Positions 49,746 to 58,267 of a stretch of DNA of 58,368 bases are shown piece after piece. Source of the DNA: Puniceicoccaceae bacterium. Lineage in GTDB: Bacteria; Verrucomicrobiota; Verrucomicrobiia; Opitutales; Coraliomargaritaceae. The translations under genes and the position numbers were made by a program. The notes beneath the pieces are model-generated. The model was not told the origin of the DNA. It was given only the letters and a program-made list of their open reading frames with translations, and did no database searches. Position 1 is the first letter of the stretch; each line of letters starts with the position of its first letter. Location of the stretch: assembly GCA_902603705.1 (NCBI GenBank), contig CACKVQ010000006.1:1-58368 (forward strand). Reading direction: 5' to 3'.

Positions 49746-50759
49746 TCAATTATCTATTTTTAACAAGTCTCGAACCCAGCGCCTGTGAGGACCAGATAGT
49801 GTTATCCTATCAAGACGCCCTAGTGGGACCCATTCTAGTAAATCGTCCTTTTTACCCTTGGTAGTACATTTAAATATGTGCTCTTTAATTCTGTGATGCG
49901 TGATGGAACGCGATTGACTGGATAGTAGACGCTTATTGGATTTAGTTTCTGATATCATTTTCAGCTCGGGTAGCTCGTATTGGCCAGCTAGTTGGGTAGA
50001 GCTTTCGGATATATGGTGCAGAAGTAAATGGTTTCCTTTACGGACCCATGCGCGATCGATTTCTACATTGACTATCGTTTTAGAATCAATACATGGAAGC
50101 TCTTCTTGGGTGCCATGCTCTTTGGCGAGGCAGAATCTAGCTACCGGGCATGTAGCGCAAAGTGGCTTATTTTTTAAGCATACGGTCGCCCCTAACTCCA
50201 TCATCGCTTGGTTGTGTCCACCAGGGTTTTTTTCGTCGAGTATATAGTCAGCCGTAGCGGTAAAAGCTTTGACCGCCGCGCTATTATTTTTAAATTCGCG
50301 GGCATCATTTTTCAAGCGAGCTAATACGCGGACTACGTTGCCATCGACTACTGCATTAGCTTGGCCAAGTGCGATCGAACTTATTGCGGCTGATGTATAC
50401 GGCCCAACGCCCGGTAGTTGCTGCCATTCTTCTCGGCTATGGGGCTTTGTTTCTAGGCCGATGTAGATCTTTGCTAATTTATGCAAATTTCTCGCCCTAC
50501 TGTAGTAGCCAAGTCCCTCCCAATGTTTGAGGACATCCTCGTCTGCTGCTTTGGCTAACTTATCGAAATCTGGAAAACTCTGTATCCATGCATCGAAGTA
50601 TGGCAGCATAGTTTTGATTTTAGTCTGCTGAGTCATGAATTCTGAGACCACCGTGCGATATAGACTGGGCTGTGTCCGCCAAGGCAGGGGTCGATGTTCC
50701 GCAGCATACCAAGCAGATAGGGCTTTGCGGAACTGTCTCGGGTTGCTACCTATATTCAT
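49746..50759 (-). CDS. mutY: A/G-specific adenine DNA glycosylase
   Basis: About 337 residues from the ATG of 50759 (MNIGSNPRQF). A TTG 54 bases upstream is in frame but falls on a promoter-like TTGACA, so it is unlikely. Motifs: AEHRPLPWRTQPSLYRTVVS, the helix-hairpin-helix LPGVGPYTSAAISSIALGQA with catalytic aspartate VVDGNVVRVLAR, and the iron-sulfur cluster cysteines in CLKNKPLCATCPVARFC. A C-terminal NUDIX-like domain recognises 8-oxoG. It removes adenine opposite 8-oxoguanine. Confidence 0.95.
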   Translation of the reverse strand: MNIGSNPRQFRKALSAWYAAEHRPLPWRTQPSLYRTVVSEFMTQQTKIKTMLPYFDAWIQSFPDFDKLAKAADEDVLKHWEGLGYYSRARNLHKLAKIYIGLETKPHSREEWQQLPGVGPYTSAAISSIALGQANAVVDGNVVRVLARLKNDAREFKNNSAAVKAFTATADYILDEKNPGGHNQAMMELGATVCLKNKPLCATCPVARFCLAKEHGTQEELPCIDSKTIVNVEIDRAWVRKGNHLLLHHISESSTQLAGQYELPELKMISETKSNKRLLSSQSRSITHHRIKEHIFKCTTKGKKDDLLEWVPLGRLDRITLSGPHRRWVRDLLKIDN

Positions 50760-50844
50760 TATTCTTTTCGCAAATAAAATGAAATTTGCCTTCCAGTACA
50801 GAATGTCAAACAATCGCAGTCTTATTACTCTGCGCTACGCTCGC

Positions 50845-50860
50845 GCCCCCCCTTTTTTTT
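50845..50860. repeat. C7T8 homopolymer tract
   Basis: Seven C (50846-50852) followed by eight T (50853-50860) in the gap between the desaturase pseudogene and mutY. On the minus strand this is A8G7, upstream of the mutY promoter region. Such tracts are prone to strand slippage. Confidence 0.6.
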
Positions 50861-50875
50861 GATACAATCAACTTG

Positions 50876-51754
50876 CTAGCTTCGAAGGGTTTCATATCCC
50901 ACTAGTTTTTCTGAATCTTCATCCCAAAGGCGTAAATTAATGGAGCGCAAGCTGGTCCTAAGTGTCAACTCTGGCATTTGCTGGGAAAATGGCTTTGATT
51001 CATGGCAGGCCCTTAAATTGTAGTTCGGTATTCGAGAGCTTAAGTGGTGTATGTTGTGATAGCCGATGTTGCTTGAAAACCAATTAAGCAAGGCGGGAAG
51101 CCGGTAAAATTGCAAAACCTAAAGATACTAATCATAGTTGCAAATGAATGGCTATGCATGAATTCATTGTGTATACATCTAATCGGTCACGGCGCTTTGC
51201 AAATTTATATGCAAAACGTTGATAGACTAAAAAGAGACCTAAGGGGGTTAGAAGAAAAAGTATTAACAGATTACGCGCGAGGCGGTATTGTAATCAAAGC
51301 CAGAAACCAGCTGCTTGTATTCCTTTCAGTCATGTTCCAGACATCCTCTATGCCTCTCTCGTCTAAATTGCTTGATAAGCTGTGGTGGATAGCATGCTGC
51401 CAGCGCCAGTGACTGAATGGGGTCAGAGTCATTTATCCGGCGATGAAGCCAATTTTATGATTGGTAGTCTTAGATTTAAAGAAAGAGCCATGTCCGCAGT
51501 CGTAAATAATGATAAAAACACGTACTAAAAAGAGACCCGCAAGAGCGGCTAAGCCTGAAGTGAGTCCGATAGACCTCTCTACAGTAAAATACATAAGTAT
51601 CCAGATCGATGCAAAAGGGCTCATCGAATTAATAATTTGCCATACACTTTTTTTCAGATAAGGAATTTGAAATTTGGCTACAATCTTCCGCCAACTTACA
51701 ATTTTTTTGCCTTTGTAGCTAACGCTCGGAAGAGTGTGTTTCGATAACGTTCAT
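50876..51754 (-). pseudogene. Degraded fatty acid desaturase (DesA-like) gene
   Basis: Fragments of one membrane desaturase run in order on the minus strand. ATG at 51754 gives MNVIETHSSER and then a stop; a one-base shift resumes with YKGKKIVSWRKIVAKFQ. The first histidine box reads IIYDCGHGSFFKS, with its leading His changed to Tyr. A TAA at 51433-51435 interrupts the frame, after which HWRWQHAIHH (second box) follows. A further shift occurs near 51320, then LLILFLLTPLGLFLVYQRF. A TGA follows, and about 50-60 codons are missing before FYRLPALLNWFSSNIGYHNI with the third box. It ends at the TAG/TAA by 50876. Several independent lesions make it non-functional. Confidence 0.85.
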
Positions 51755-51849
51755 AGACTTTTTATACGCAAAATACTAATAAAAGCGAGCAAGAAGAACA
51801 TACTCTCTGTCAAGAGCTCTCTAATTTATTAATTGAGATTCATATGAAT

Positions 51850-51891
51850 TTGATTGTAGTGTGTAGTAATATATTATTTATTATTACTACA
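51850..51891 (+). promoter_or_regulatory. Candidate promoter with overlapping palindromic operator before wecA
   Basis: TTGATT (51850-51855) and TATTAT (51872-51877), 16 bases apart, resemble a sigma-70 promoter. A perfect 10-base inverted repeat, TGTAGTAATA (51862-51871) and TATTACTACA (51882-51891) with a 10-base centre, covers the spacer and the -10. The arrangement is that of a repressor site blocking the promoter, 33 bases before the wecA-like ATG. The regulator is unknown. Confidence 0.45.
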
Positions 51892-51924
51892 TTATTGCCG
51901 GTATAGCCCTATAAGGTCTTAAAT

Positions 51925-53430
51925 ATGCTTTTCCCGACCCTATTTTTTCTTTTGCTTGGCTGTCTTAGTTCCTGGGTCATTATTCAAATATGCCTAGTCA
52001 TGAATATTGGGAAAGGTAGCGAGGAATTGCAGCACCACCATAGTCATACTGGGGTCATCCCTCGCATTGGTGGGCTTGGGATAATCTTAGGATTTGGCCT
52101 ATCCTATATTCTTTGTTTTATATATTTAGAGTACGAAAATATTAAATCGCCCATTTATTATGGTATTTTTGCCGGTGCGGTGACTTCCTTTTTTCTTGGA
52201 TTAATCGACGACTTCCGACCGCTCGGGGCTAAGCTCAAGTTGTCCGCGCAGATAGCAATCGCTATTATTGCATACATCTGTGGGCTCTCCGTCGATATGT
52301 TCGTCATCCCATTTACGGATATTAAGATTAATTTGGGCATTTTTGGTTCGGTCCTAACAGTATTTTGGATCGTCTCTATGATGAACATTATTAACCTAAT
52401 CGATGGCTTGGATGGCCTAGCAGGCGGCATCGGACTCATGTTGATGGGTTTGTTGGCTTATCTCGCTTTTGAAAGCAATATTGTGATTTCCTACATTCTC
52501 GCGCTAGGCATGGTCGGCGCGATTATAGGCTTTTTGTTTCACAATTTTCCTCCTGCTAAGGCTTACTTGGGAGATTCAGGCGCATATCTGATTGGATTCG
52601 TCATTGCCTCGCTCTCGCTTCTTAATTCCGAAAAGGGTGCTGTCCTAGCCGCACTTATCGCACCTATGCTCGCCTTGGCTTTACCTATTGCTGACGTGGC
52701 GTATGCCATCATTCGCCGCGCGATAAGGGGGCTCCCTTTATTTAGACCGGATAAAGAGCACATTCACCACAAATTCCTTCGTGCAGGTCACTCTCGGCAG
52801 CGTACGGTTCTTTTCTTGTATGCTATCTCACTCCTAGCTCTGGTTGGGGGACTACTTGCTTTCGCTTACCAGGGTCGTTATCTTCCCATCTTTATGGGGT
52901 TTACCTCTTTCGTTGTCCTATTCGTCTTCCGATCACAGAAAATTTCTCTGCTCGGCATGCGTAATGGACTCAATGAAACATTGCGAGTGCGCCAAGATGC
53001 GCGGAACGCAATTTACCTAAGAGATTGGTTTTTGCTCGAGACTGAGCGTGCCGATAGTGGAAGTAATCTTTGGGAGGATTATAGTTTTATCCTCAAAAAG
53101 ATGGGAATCTGCGAAGCTGAACTTACCATAGGAAAGATCAAACGGACTTTCTCCCTACCGGATAGTTCGTCCTCTGCTCTGGATAGTATGTGGCATGCAG
53201 AGCATTCGATTGGAGAGCAAGTGATCTTACGTGTGTGCGCTGATCGGGTAAACTTTAGCGAAAATCACTTCGCTTTGATTGCTGATATAGCAGCAGAAGC
53301 TTGGTCTAAAGCGGCCTTGCGCTGGAAAGATATGAATGATTGCCCTCTAGACTTTGAGTCCGAAGCTGGTGAGTCGGCGAATTATCAACAACAAAAAGCG
53401 CGTAGTCTTTATAGGCCAACATACCCATAG
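51925..53430 (+). CDS. WecA/TagO-like undecaprenyl-phosphate sugar-phosphate transferase with extra C-terminal domain
   Basis: 501 residues; usual family length is about 320-370. Eleven or so membrane helices carry the polyprenyl-phosphate transferase motifs: LGLIDDFRPLGAKLK, MNIINLIDGLDGLAGG, AYLGDSGAYLIGF and the basic PDKEHIHHKFLRAGH loop. It would start a lipid-linked glycan by moving a HexNAc-1-phosphate to undecaprenyl phosphate. Residues about 345-501 form a soluble, charged extension (VRQDARNAIYLRDWFLLETE onward) of unknown role. First gene of the polysaccharide cluster; 12 bases before the O-antigen ligase gene. Confidence 0.9.
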   Translation: MLFPTLFFLLLGCLSSWVIIQICLVMNIGKGSEELQHHHSHTGVIPRIGGLGIILGFGLSYILCFIYLEYENIKSPIYYGIFAGAVTSFFLGLIDDFRPLGAKLKLSAQIAIAIIAYICGLSVDMFVIPFTDIKINLGIFGSVLTVFWIVSMMNIINLIDGLDGLAGGIGLMLMGLLAYLAFESNIVISYILALGMVGAIIGFLFHNFPPAKAYLGDSGAYLIGFVIASLSLLNSEKGAVLAALIAPMLALALPIADVAYAIIRRAIRGLPLFRPDKEHIHHKFLRAGHSRQRTVLFLYAISLLALVGGLLAFAYQGRYLPIFMGFTSFVVLFVFRSQKISLLGMRNGLNETLRVRQDARNAIYLRDWFLLETERADSGSNLWEDYSFILKKMGICEAELTIGKIKRTFSLPDSSSSALDSMWHAEHSIGEQVILRVCADRVNFSENHFALIADIAAEAWSKAALRWKDMNDCPLDFESEAGESANYQQQKARSLYRPTYP

Positions 53431-53442
53431 TAAATACTATCT

Positions 53443-54921
53443 ATGGGCAAAAATTGTTTATCGCAGAGTTATCCTATTGAATTACGTGAACGGTTCGTTG
53501 CAATTAGTGGTGGCTTGACGCTCGCTTTTAGTGCTTGGGCCCTGGGAGGAGTTACTACTTCGACCGTGCATGGTCTTTTATTTGGAGGAATTATCACATT
53601 CGTTTTAGCGCTTGTACCTTTTCCTAGGCGCTTACGCTCGCCAATATCCACACTTCAATTCCCATTTAAGTCTTATATCCGTCTATTAAAATGGCCACCA
53701 TTTTACTTTAGTTTAGCCTTTTTGATATTTCTTTTGATCGGTGCTCTTAATCCGGCTATCGAGCAAGTTCACGGCGAGGATGGCTGGTGGGTCGAGGCAG
53801 TAGAAGCGCCCTACGGGACAGATCTACCTACCTCCGTTCAATCAGATTATGATCCAATGAATGCTTGGCGCGCTCTTGCTAGTTTGACCGCGGCATTCAC
53901 TCTAATCTGGGGGATTTGGTCTGGGATTACACGTCGCAAAGCCGTGTTGTTTGTTCTTTGGAGCTTCCTATTGAGTGGTGCTGGAATGAGCTTCGTAGGA
54001 ATCCTTCAGTATCTTACTGGAGCCGAAGCAGTTCTTTGGACCTTCCCTTCAAATAACCAGCATTTCTGGGGTAGCTTCTTCTACCGTAATCAGGGGGCAG
54101 CTTTCCTTAACCTCGTGCTTGTCGCTGCGGGTGTTTTGTTTTTTTACCATGCTCGAAAGAATTACGAGAGCGGCCGTAGTGGTGGCCCTCACTTCCTTTG
54201 CGTTTTTCTCTTCGCGATGGCTGTGACCTCGATAGGTCTCGCTCTCTCTCGTGGCGGTATTCTTTTTGCCGCTGCCTTGAGCCTGATTTTTCTTTGTCTA
54301 GTAAGCATTCATGGACTCCGTGGCATCAATCAGATTAGCTCAATCTGGTCTATTGTGATACCGTTGCTACTACTCGTGGTCGGCAGTTGCACCCTAGCGC
54401 AATATGTTGATCTCGATGCCATTGAGACGCGATTTGGTGATGTTGGGGCTAGTATAGAAAATATGAATACTGACGCCCGTACTTTTTCCACTAAGGCGAC
54501 TTGGGATATGGCGCAAGACCGCCTTTTACTGGGTTGGGGCGCAGGTTCTTTTAGGTACATATTTCCAATTTATCAGAAAAAATACCCCGAAATATTTTAT
54601 GGACGCTACCATAAAAAAAAGGGTTGGATTGGTCGCAAGGTGTATAGATATGCCCATAACGACTTAGTCCAGTTTGTTGCTGAATATGGTCTCATAGGTA
54701 GTGGGTTAGTGTTTATGTCAATCGCTTGGATAGTAATATCTGCCTTACGTCTCCCTGGATTTTCAGCTTTATTTCTTCTAGTGGGTTTCATCGCTAGTAT
54801 GTGTCACGCATTTATCGAATTCGTTTTTAGTAGTCCTGCTTACTGGTTGGCTTTCACCGGTCTTATAGCAGCTAGCTCCAAGCTCCTTCAACTCGAGGCA
54901 AAAAAGCGAATAAAATTTTAA
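53443..54921 (+). CDS. O-antigen ligase/polymerase (Wzy_C family)
   Basis: 492 residues with about ten to twelve membrane helices and one large periplasmic loop. The Wzy_C pattern is visible in the loop: TKATWDMAQDRLLLGWGAGS followed by FRYIFPIYQKKYP, then a YAHNDLVQFVAEYGLIG segment with the conserved His-Asn-Asp. It joins or polymerises lipid-linked glycans on the outer face of the inner membrane. Ligase (WaaL) and polymerase (Wzy) are not separable from sequence alone. It follows the WecA-like gene by 12 bases. Confidence 0.85.
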   Translation: MGKNCLSQSYPIELRERFVAISGGLTLAFSAWALGGVTTSTVHGLLFGGIITFVLALVPFPRRLRSPISTLQFPFKSYIRLLKWPPFYFSLAFLIFLLIGALNPAIEQVHGEDGWWVEAVEAPYGTDLPTSVQSDYDPMNAWRALASLTAAFTLIWGIWSGITRRKAVLFVLWSFLLSGAGMSFVGILQYLTGAEAVLWTFPSNNQHFWGSFFYRNQGAAFLNLVLVAAGVLFFYHARKNYESGRSGGPHFLCVFLFAMAVTSIGLALSRGGILFAAALSLIFLCLVSIHGLRGINQISSIWSIVIPLLLLVVGSCTLAQYVDLDAIETRFGDVGASIENMNTDARTFSTKATWDMAQDRLLLGWGAGSFRYIFPIYQKKYPEIFYGRYHKKKGWIGRKVYRYAHNDLVQFVAEYGLIGSGLVFMSIAWIVISALRLPGFSALFLLVGFIASMCHAFIEFVFSSPAYWLAFTGLIAASSKLLQLEAKKRIKF

Positions 54922-54955
54922 ACTAAACTATGTAATAAGGGTCATTAGTTTTTGT

Positions 54956-54983
54956 ATTCTGTTCAAAAAAACTTGAACAGAAT
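54956..54983. promoter_or_regulatory. Perfect inverted repeat before the GbsR-like gene
   Basis: ATTCTGTTCAA (54956-54966) and TTGAACAGAAT (54973-54983) form a perfect 11-base inverted repeat with an AAAAAC centre, 29 bases before the regulator's ATG. Symmetry and position suit a dimeric repressor's autoregulatory operator. As a stem-loop after the O-antigen gene it lacks a T-run (GGTTTATT follows), so a terminator role is less likely. Confidence 0.5.
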
Positions 54984-55012
54984 GGTTTATTAGCTTCTCA
55001 TGCATTATTTCT

Positions 55013-55564
55013 ATGGGATCAAGAGAATCATCAAAAGAGTTTAGCGTTACAGAACTACCCGCTTGGCAGGTCGCCATGATTGATACTTTTGTCCGTGCTA
55101 CATCTCTGATCGGACTGCCGCGCTCAATAGGTGAGATTTACGGTTGTCTTTTTTGCAACCCGAATCCACTTACTTTTGATGAGATCCAGGATCAATTGGG
55201 TATATCTCGGGGTTCTGTCTCTGGAGGTCTCAAGACTCTGCGTCAGTTAGGAGCTATTAAGCCTCACTATGTACCTGGTTCTCGGAAAGACTACTATTTG
55301 CCTGAGCTTTCTATGGAGCGACTAGTGCGTGGCTTTATTAAAGATAAGTTTACGCCGCATTTGGATTCTTCTGTCGATCGCCTTGAATCTATAGAAGTAA
55401 GTCTTGCCGATGAGCCAGATCTAACGCTTCGTCAGCATGCTAATGACCGCCTCAACACTCTGCGCACTTGGCGCCGTCGTGCTGAGAAACTGCTACCGCT
55501 TGTTCTCGCCGCCTTAGGAGGCACTAAGCAACTATTTTCAATAAAAGAAAAATCCCCTAATTAA
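55013..55564 (+). CDS. GbsR/MarR-family transcriptional regulator
   Basis: 183 residues. A winged helix-turn-helix spans about 40-95: LTFDEIQDQLGISRGSVSGG is helix 2-3, followed by LKTLRQLGAIKPHYVPGSRK as recognition helix and wing. The C-terminal helical half (about 110-170) is the long dimerisation region typical of GbsR-like proteins. GbsR proteins of Verrucomicrobia commonly sit in exopolysaccharide loci, as here. It is separated by a palindrome from the upstream cluster genes and probably regulates the cluster (inference). Confidence 0.85.
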   Translation: MGSRESSKEFSVTELPAWQVAMIDTFVRATSLIGLPRSIGEIYGCLFCNPNPLTFDEIQDQLGISRGSVSGGLKTLRQLGAIKPHYVPGSRKDYYLPELSMERLVRGFIKDKFTPHLDSSVDRLESIEVSLADEPDLTLRQHANDRLNTLRTWRRRAEKLLPLVLAALGGTKQLFSIKEKSPN

Positions 55565-55640
55565 GTAGTTTAAATTCTTAGCTTATGGTAATTTAGATTT
55601 TTACATAACTTTTCCTCGTTTTTAATTACCCCAAAATTTT

Positions 55641-56597
55641 ATGAAAATTCTTCTCACAGGTTACGCTGGTTTTATTGGTTCTCATACACTCGATCGACTA
55701 TTGGCCGATGGTCACCATGTCATCGGTGTCGATAATTTTGATTCCTTTTATGATCGATCGCTAAAAACTGCGAATATCCAGGCGCATACGGATCATCCAG
55801 ATTTGGAGCTTCTCGAAGCGGACCTTGCTGATTATGAAACCTATCAAAAGTTAAGTTTTTTAGTAGGTAATGATTCGATTGATGCAATTATACATTTAGC
55901 TGCTAAGGCCGGCGTTCGCCCTTCGATCGAAGATCCAGTAGGCTACCAGCGTGCCAATGTAATCGCCACGCAGAACTTGCTTGAATTTGCTAAGTATAGC
56001 GAAATCAAGCAATTCGTCTTTGCTTCTTCTTCTTCTGTCTACGGGGTGAATCCTAATGTGCCTTGGAGCGAAGAAGACCACGTCCTTCAACCAATCAGTC
56101 CTTACGCTAGCACTAAGGTAAGCTGCGAATTAATGGGCCATGTGTATAGTAAGCTCTACGGCATCCGCTTTTTAGGCCTGCGCTTTTTTACGGTGTATGG
56201 CCCGCGACAACGTCCGGACTTAGCTATTAATAAATTCGTTAGATTAATTGAAGCGGGAGAGGCGATCCCTGTTTTTGGTGATGGCAACACCCGCCGCGAC
56301 TATACTTTTATTGACGACATTATAGAAGCTATTATTAGCTCCCTCAATTACCAGGCTACTAATTACGAATTAATTAATCTTGGTAACGATCACACAGTAA
56401 CACTATCGCAGATGATCGAGACAATAAACGAAGTAATTGGCAAGAAAGCTATTGTTGATCGCCAACCCGAGCAGCCTGGCGATGTCCCCCAGACTTGGGC
56501 GGATGTAAGCAAGGCGAAGAAGTTACTTAATTATAATCCACAGACAGGCTTCCGAGATGGAATTGAGCATTTTATATCTTCAACACAGATGAGATAA
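55641..56597 (+). CDS. NAD-dependent nucleotide-sugar epimerase (UDP-glucuronate 4-epimerase-like)
   Basis: 318 residues, extended SDR. The Rossmann motif is GYAGFIGSHTLDRL at the N-terminus, the catalytic Ser-Ser-Ser/Tyr-x3-Lys is in FASSSSVYG and SPYASTKVSCE, and the GLRFFTVYGPRQRPDLA block is typical of UDP-glucuronate 4-epimerases. It supplies an epimerised sugar nucleotide to the cluster. The substrate is inferred, and UDP-glucose/galactose epimerase is possible. It precedes the glycosyltransferase by 1 base. Confidence 0.85.
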   Translation: MKILLTGYAGFIGSHTLDRLLADGHHVIGVDNFDSFYDRSLKTANIQAHTDHPDLELLEADLADYETYQKLSFLVGNDSIDAIIHLAAKAGVRPSIEDPVGYQRANVIATQNLLEFAKYSEIKQFVFASSSSVYGVNPNVPWSEEDHVLQPISPYASTKVSCELMGHVYSKLYGIRFLGLRFFTVYGPRQRPDLAINKFVRLIEAGEAIPVFGDGNTRRDYTFIDDIIEAIISSLNYQATNYELINLGNDHTVTLSQMIETINEVIGKKAIVDRQPEQPGDVPQTWADVSKAKKLLNYNPQTGFRDGIEHFISSTQMR

Positions 56598-56598
56598 A

Positions 56599-57711
56599 AT
56601 GCACCCTTTAAAAATAATAATCTGGAGTCCCAAGGGTTGCGGTAATCATTATTATGGTCCAGGTAAAAATGCCTTTAATCTTTATAGTGAAATTAAAAAA
56701 AGTAAGGAATTGGATTTGGTCTTAGTACATGCATACCCAGGTCACGAAGATTTAACTTTATTTGATGAAGTTTATAAAATTGGTGATTTTAAACAGAATA
56801 AACTAATTCCATTTATAAAATATACCTGCAAAGCCTTCGGTATTTTATGGAAATATCGTAATCAAGGATTTATCTTTCATGGCCTTGATGTTTATTCAAA
56901 TATATTTGTACCTGCACTAATTGCTAAGGCTTTGGGTTATCCAGTAGCATTAAAGTTAGCTGCTTTCCCATCGGGATTTAGTGCTTCTAATAATAAGCTA
57001 CTGCTTATCTTTAGGAGAAAAATGATATCTTACATAGATATATTTTTTGCTATAAGCCACGAAATATATGATGAATTAGAGAGTCTCAAAGTTGATAGTA
57101 AAAAGATCAAATTAGTTTATAATGGGGTTAAAGTTCCTGAATATTTTAAAGGTAGCTCAGAGCCACCATCAGTAAATATTAGAACTATATTATTCACAGG
57201 TGCACTAGTAAGAAGAAAAAGACCCCATTTATTAATTGAAGCTATTGGCATCTCAAAGAGTCCTCATTCTTGGAAATTATTATTAGTGGGCCCAACACAA
57301 GACCAATGTTATTTAGATGAGATGAAAGCGTTGGTAGAAGAATATGGACTAACCAAACGAGTCCAGTTTCTGGGGTTTAAAAGTGACTTGAGGGATTTCT
57401 ATCTTTCTGCCGATGTATATGCTTTACCATCCTTAAGCGAGGGAATGCCAAATGGTGTATTGGAGGCTATGTCGTATTCACTGCCTATTATAATTTCAAA
57501 TTTCTCGAGTGCCAATATACTATGTAATAATGGAAATGGATATGTAGCAGACAGTGAAGTAGAAATTAGTAATTGCCTAGATCTATTTTTAGCAAATGAA
57601 GGTGATTTTAGTAAAAAGGGAAATAAATCATTGGAGCTCATAGAGCTCAATTTTAAATTAACTAATATCTCAAAATCCTATATCCAGATATTTAATGAGT
57701 ACATTGAGTAA
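56599..57711 (+). CDS. Glycosyltransferase family 4 protein
   Basis: 370 residues with the GT-B fold. The C-terminal domain shows the ISFTGALVRRKRPH-like loop (ILFTGALVRRKRPHLLIEAI) and the EX7E-type motif SLSEGMPNGVLEAMS (about 270-292) that binds the donor nucleotide. It adds one sugar to the lipid-linked glycan. From this gene onward the sequence becomes visibly more A/T-rich, with AAA/TTA/ATA-heavy codons, unlike the housekeeping genes. This is common for horizontally exchanged polysaccharide genes. It overlaps the next gene by 17 bases. Confidence 0.9.
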   Translation: MHPLKIIIWSPKGCGNHYYGPGKNAFNLYSEIKKSKELDLVLVHAYPGHEDLTLFDEVYKIGDFKQNKLIPFIKYTCKAFGILWKYRNQGFIFHGLDVYSNIFVPALIAKALGYPVALKLAAFPSGFSASNNKLLLIFRRKMISYIDIFFAISHEIYDELESLKVDSKKIKLVYNGVKVPEYFKGSSEPPSVNIRTILFTGALVRRKRPHLLIEAIGISKSPHSWKLLLVGPTQDQCYLDEMKALVEEYGLTKRVQFLGFKSDLRDFYLSADVYALPSLSEGMPNGVLEAMSYSLPIIISNFSSANILCNNGNGYVADSEVEISNCLDLFLANEGDFSKKGNKSLELIELNFKLTNISKSYIQIFNEYIE

Positions 57712-58267
57712 TATTTCTTATTTTATCGCCTATATTGTATATCCACTGTTTTTTTTAATACAGCTATCGGTTAGGGGATTTCATTTATTGTATGGTTATT
57801 ATATGCTTATTTCAATAAAAAATAAAAAAGCAGGATGCCGAATTCGTGGCTATGGCAGATTTTTAAAAAGTAAAAATATTTCATTAGGGGAAGCAGTTCA
57901 TATTGGCGAAGGTGCTCTCTTCGTGTCACATGGAGGTATTGCCATAGGGCGAAACACAATTATTTCAAGAAATTGTACTATTAGGTCTAGAGACCATGCT
58001 TTCGATGGCGATTTAATTCCTTTTTCTAAATCTTATAACGACAGCTCTGTAGCTATCGGCAAAGGAGTTTGGATTGGTATGAATGTTACAGTAAATCCTG
58101 GAGTAAATATTGGAGACTTTTCTATAATTGCATCAAATGCAGTGGTCACAAGGAATGTGCCAGAAGGAGAAATTTGGGGAGGTATACCAGCAAAAAAAAT
58201 TGTTTCCAGAGATATTGTAAAGTTAAGGACTTTAGCCTCAAAAAATAAGTGGCTTAATAATTTATGA
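57695..58267 (+). CDS. Hexapeptide-repeat (left-handed beta-helix) acyltransferase
   Basis: 190 residues. A hydrophobic N-terminal segment (about 7-40) is followed by left-handed beta-helix repeats: ISLGEAVHIGEGALFVSHGG, IAIGRNTIISRNCTIRSRDH and VAIGKGVWIGMNVTVNPGVN, ending in NVPEGEIWGGIPAKKI. This is the WbbJ/maltose O-acetyltransferase type, which adds acetyl groups to sugars of a glycan. It overlaps the glycosyltransferase (17 bases) and the flippase (ATGA, 4 bases), so the genes are tightly coupled. Confidence 0.87.
   Translation: MSTLSNISYFIAYIVYPLFFLIQLSVRGFHLLYGYYMLISIKNKKAGCRIRGYGRFLKSKNISLGEAVHIGEGALFVSHGGIAIGRNTIISRNCTIRSRDHAFDGDLIPFSKSYNDSSVAIGKGVWIGMNVTVNPGVNIGDFSIIASNAVVTRNVPEGEIWGGIPAKKIVSRDIVKLRTLASKNKWLNNL

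Noticed and set aside
51110-51412. Plus-strand frame of about 100 codons.
   Set aside because: It is antisense to the reconstructed desaturase, starts with TTG and has no recognisable protein features.
51116-51432. Apparent mobile-element insertion splitting the desaturase, with a transposon-like sequence GGGGTCAGAGTC near 51420.
   Set aside because: Reading the minus strand shows that this stretch itself encodes the middle of the desaturase (MTLTPFSHWRWQHAIHH and following). It is broken coding sequence, not inserted DNA.
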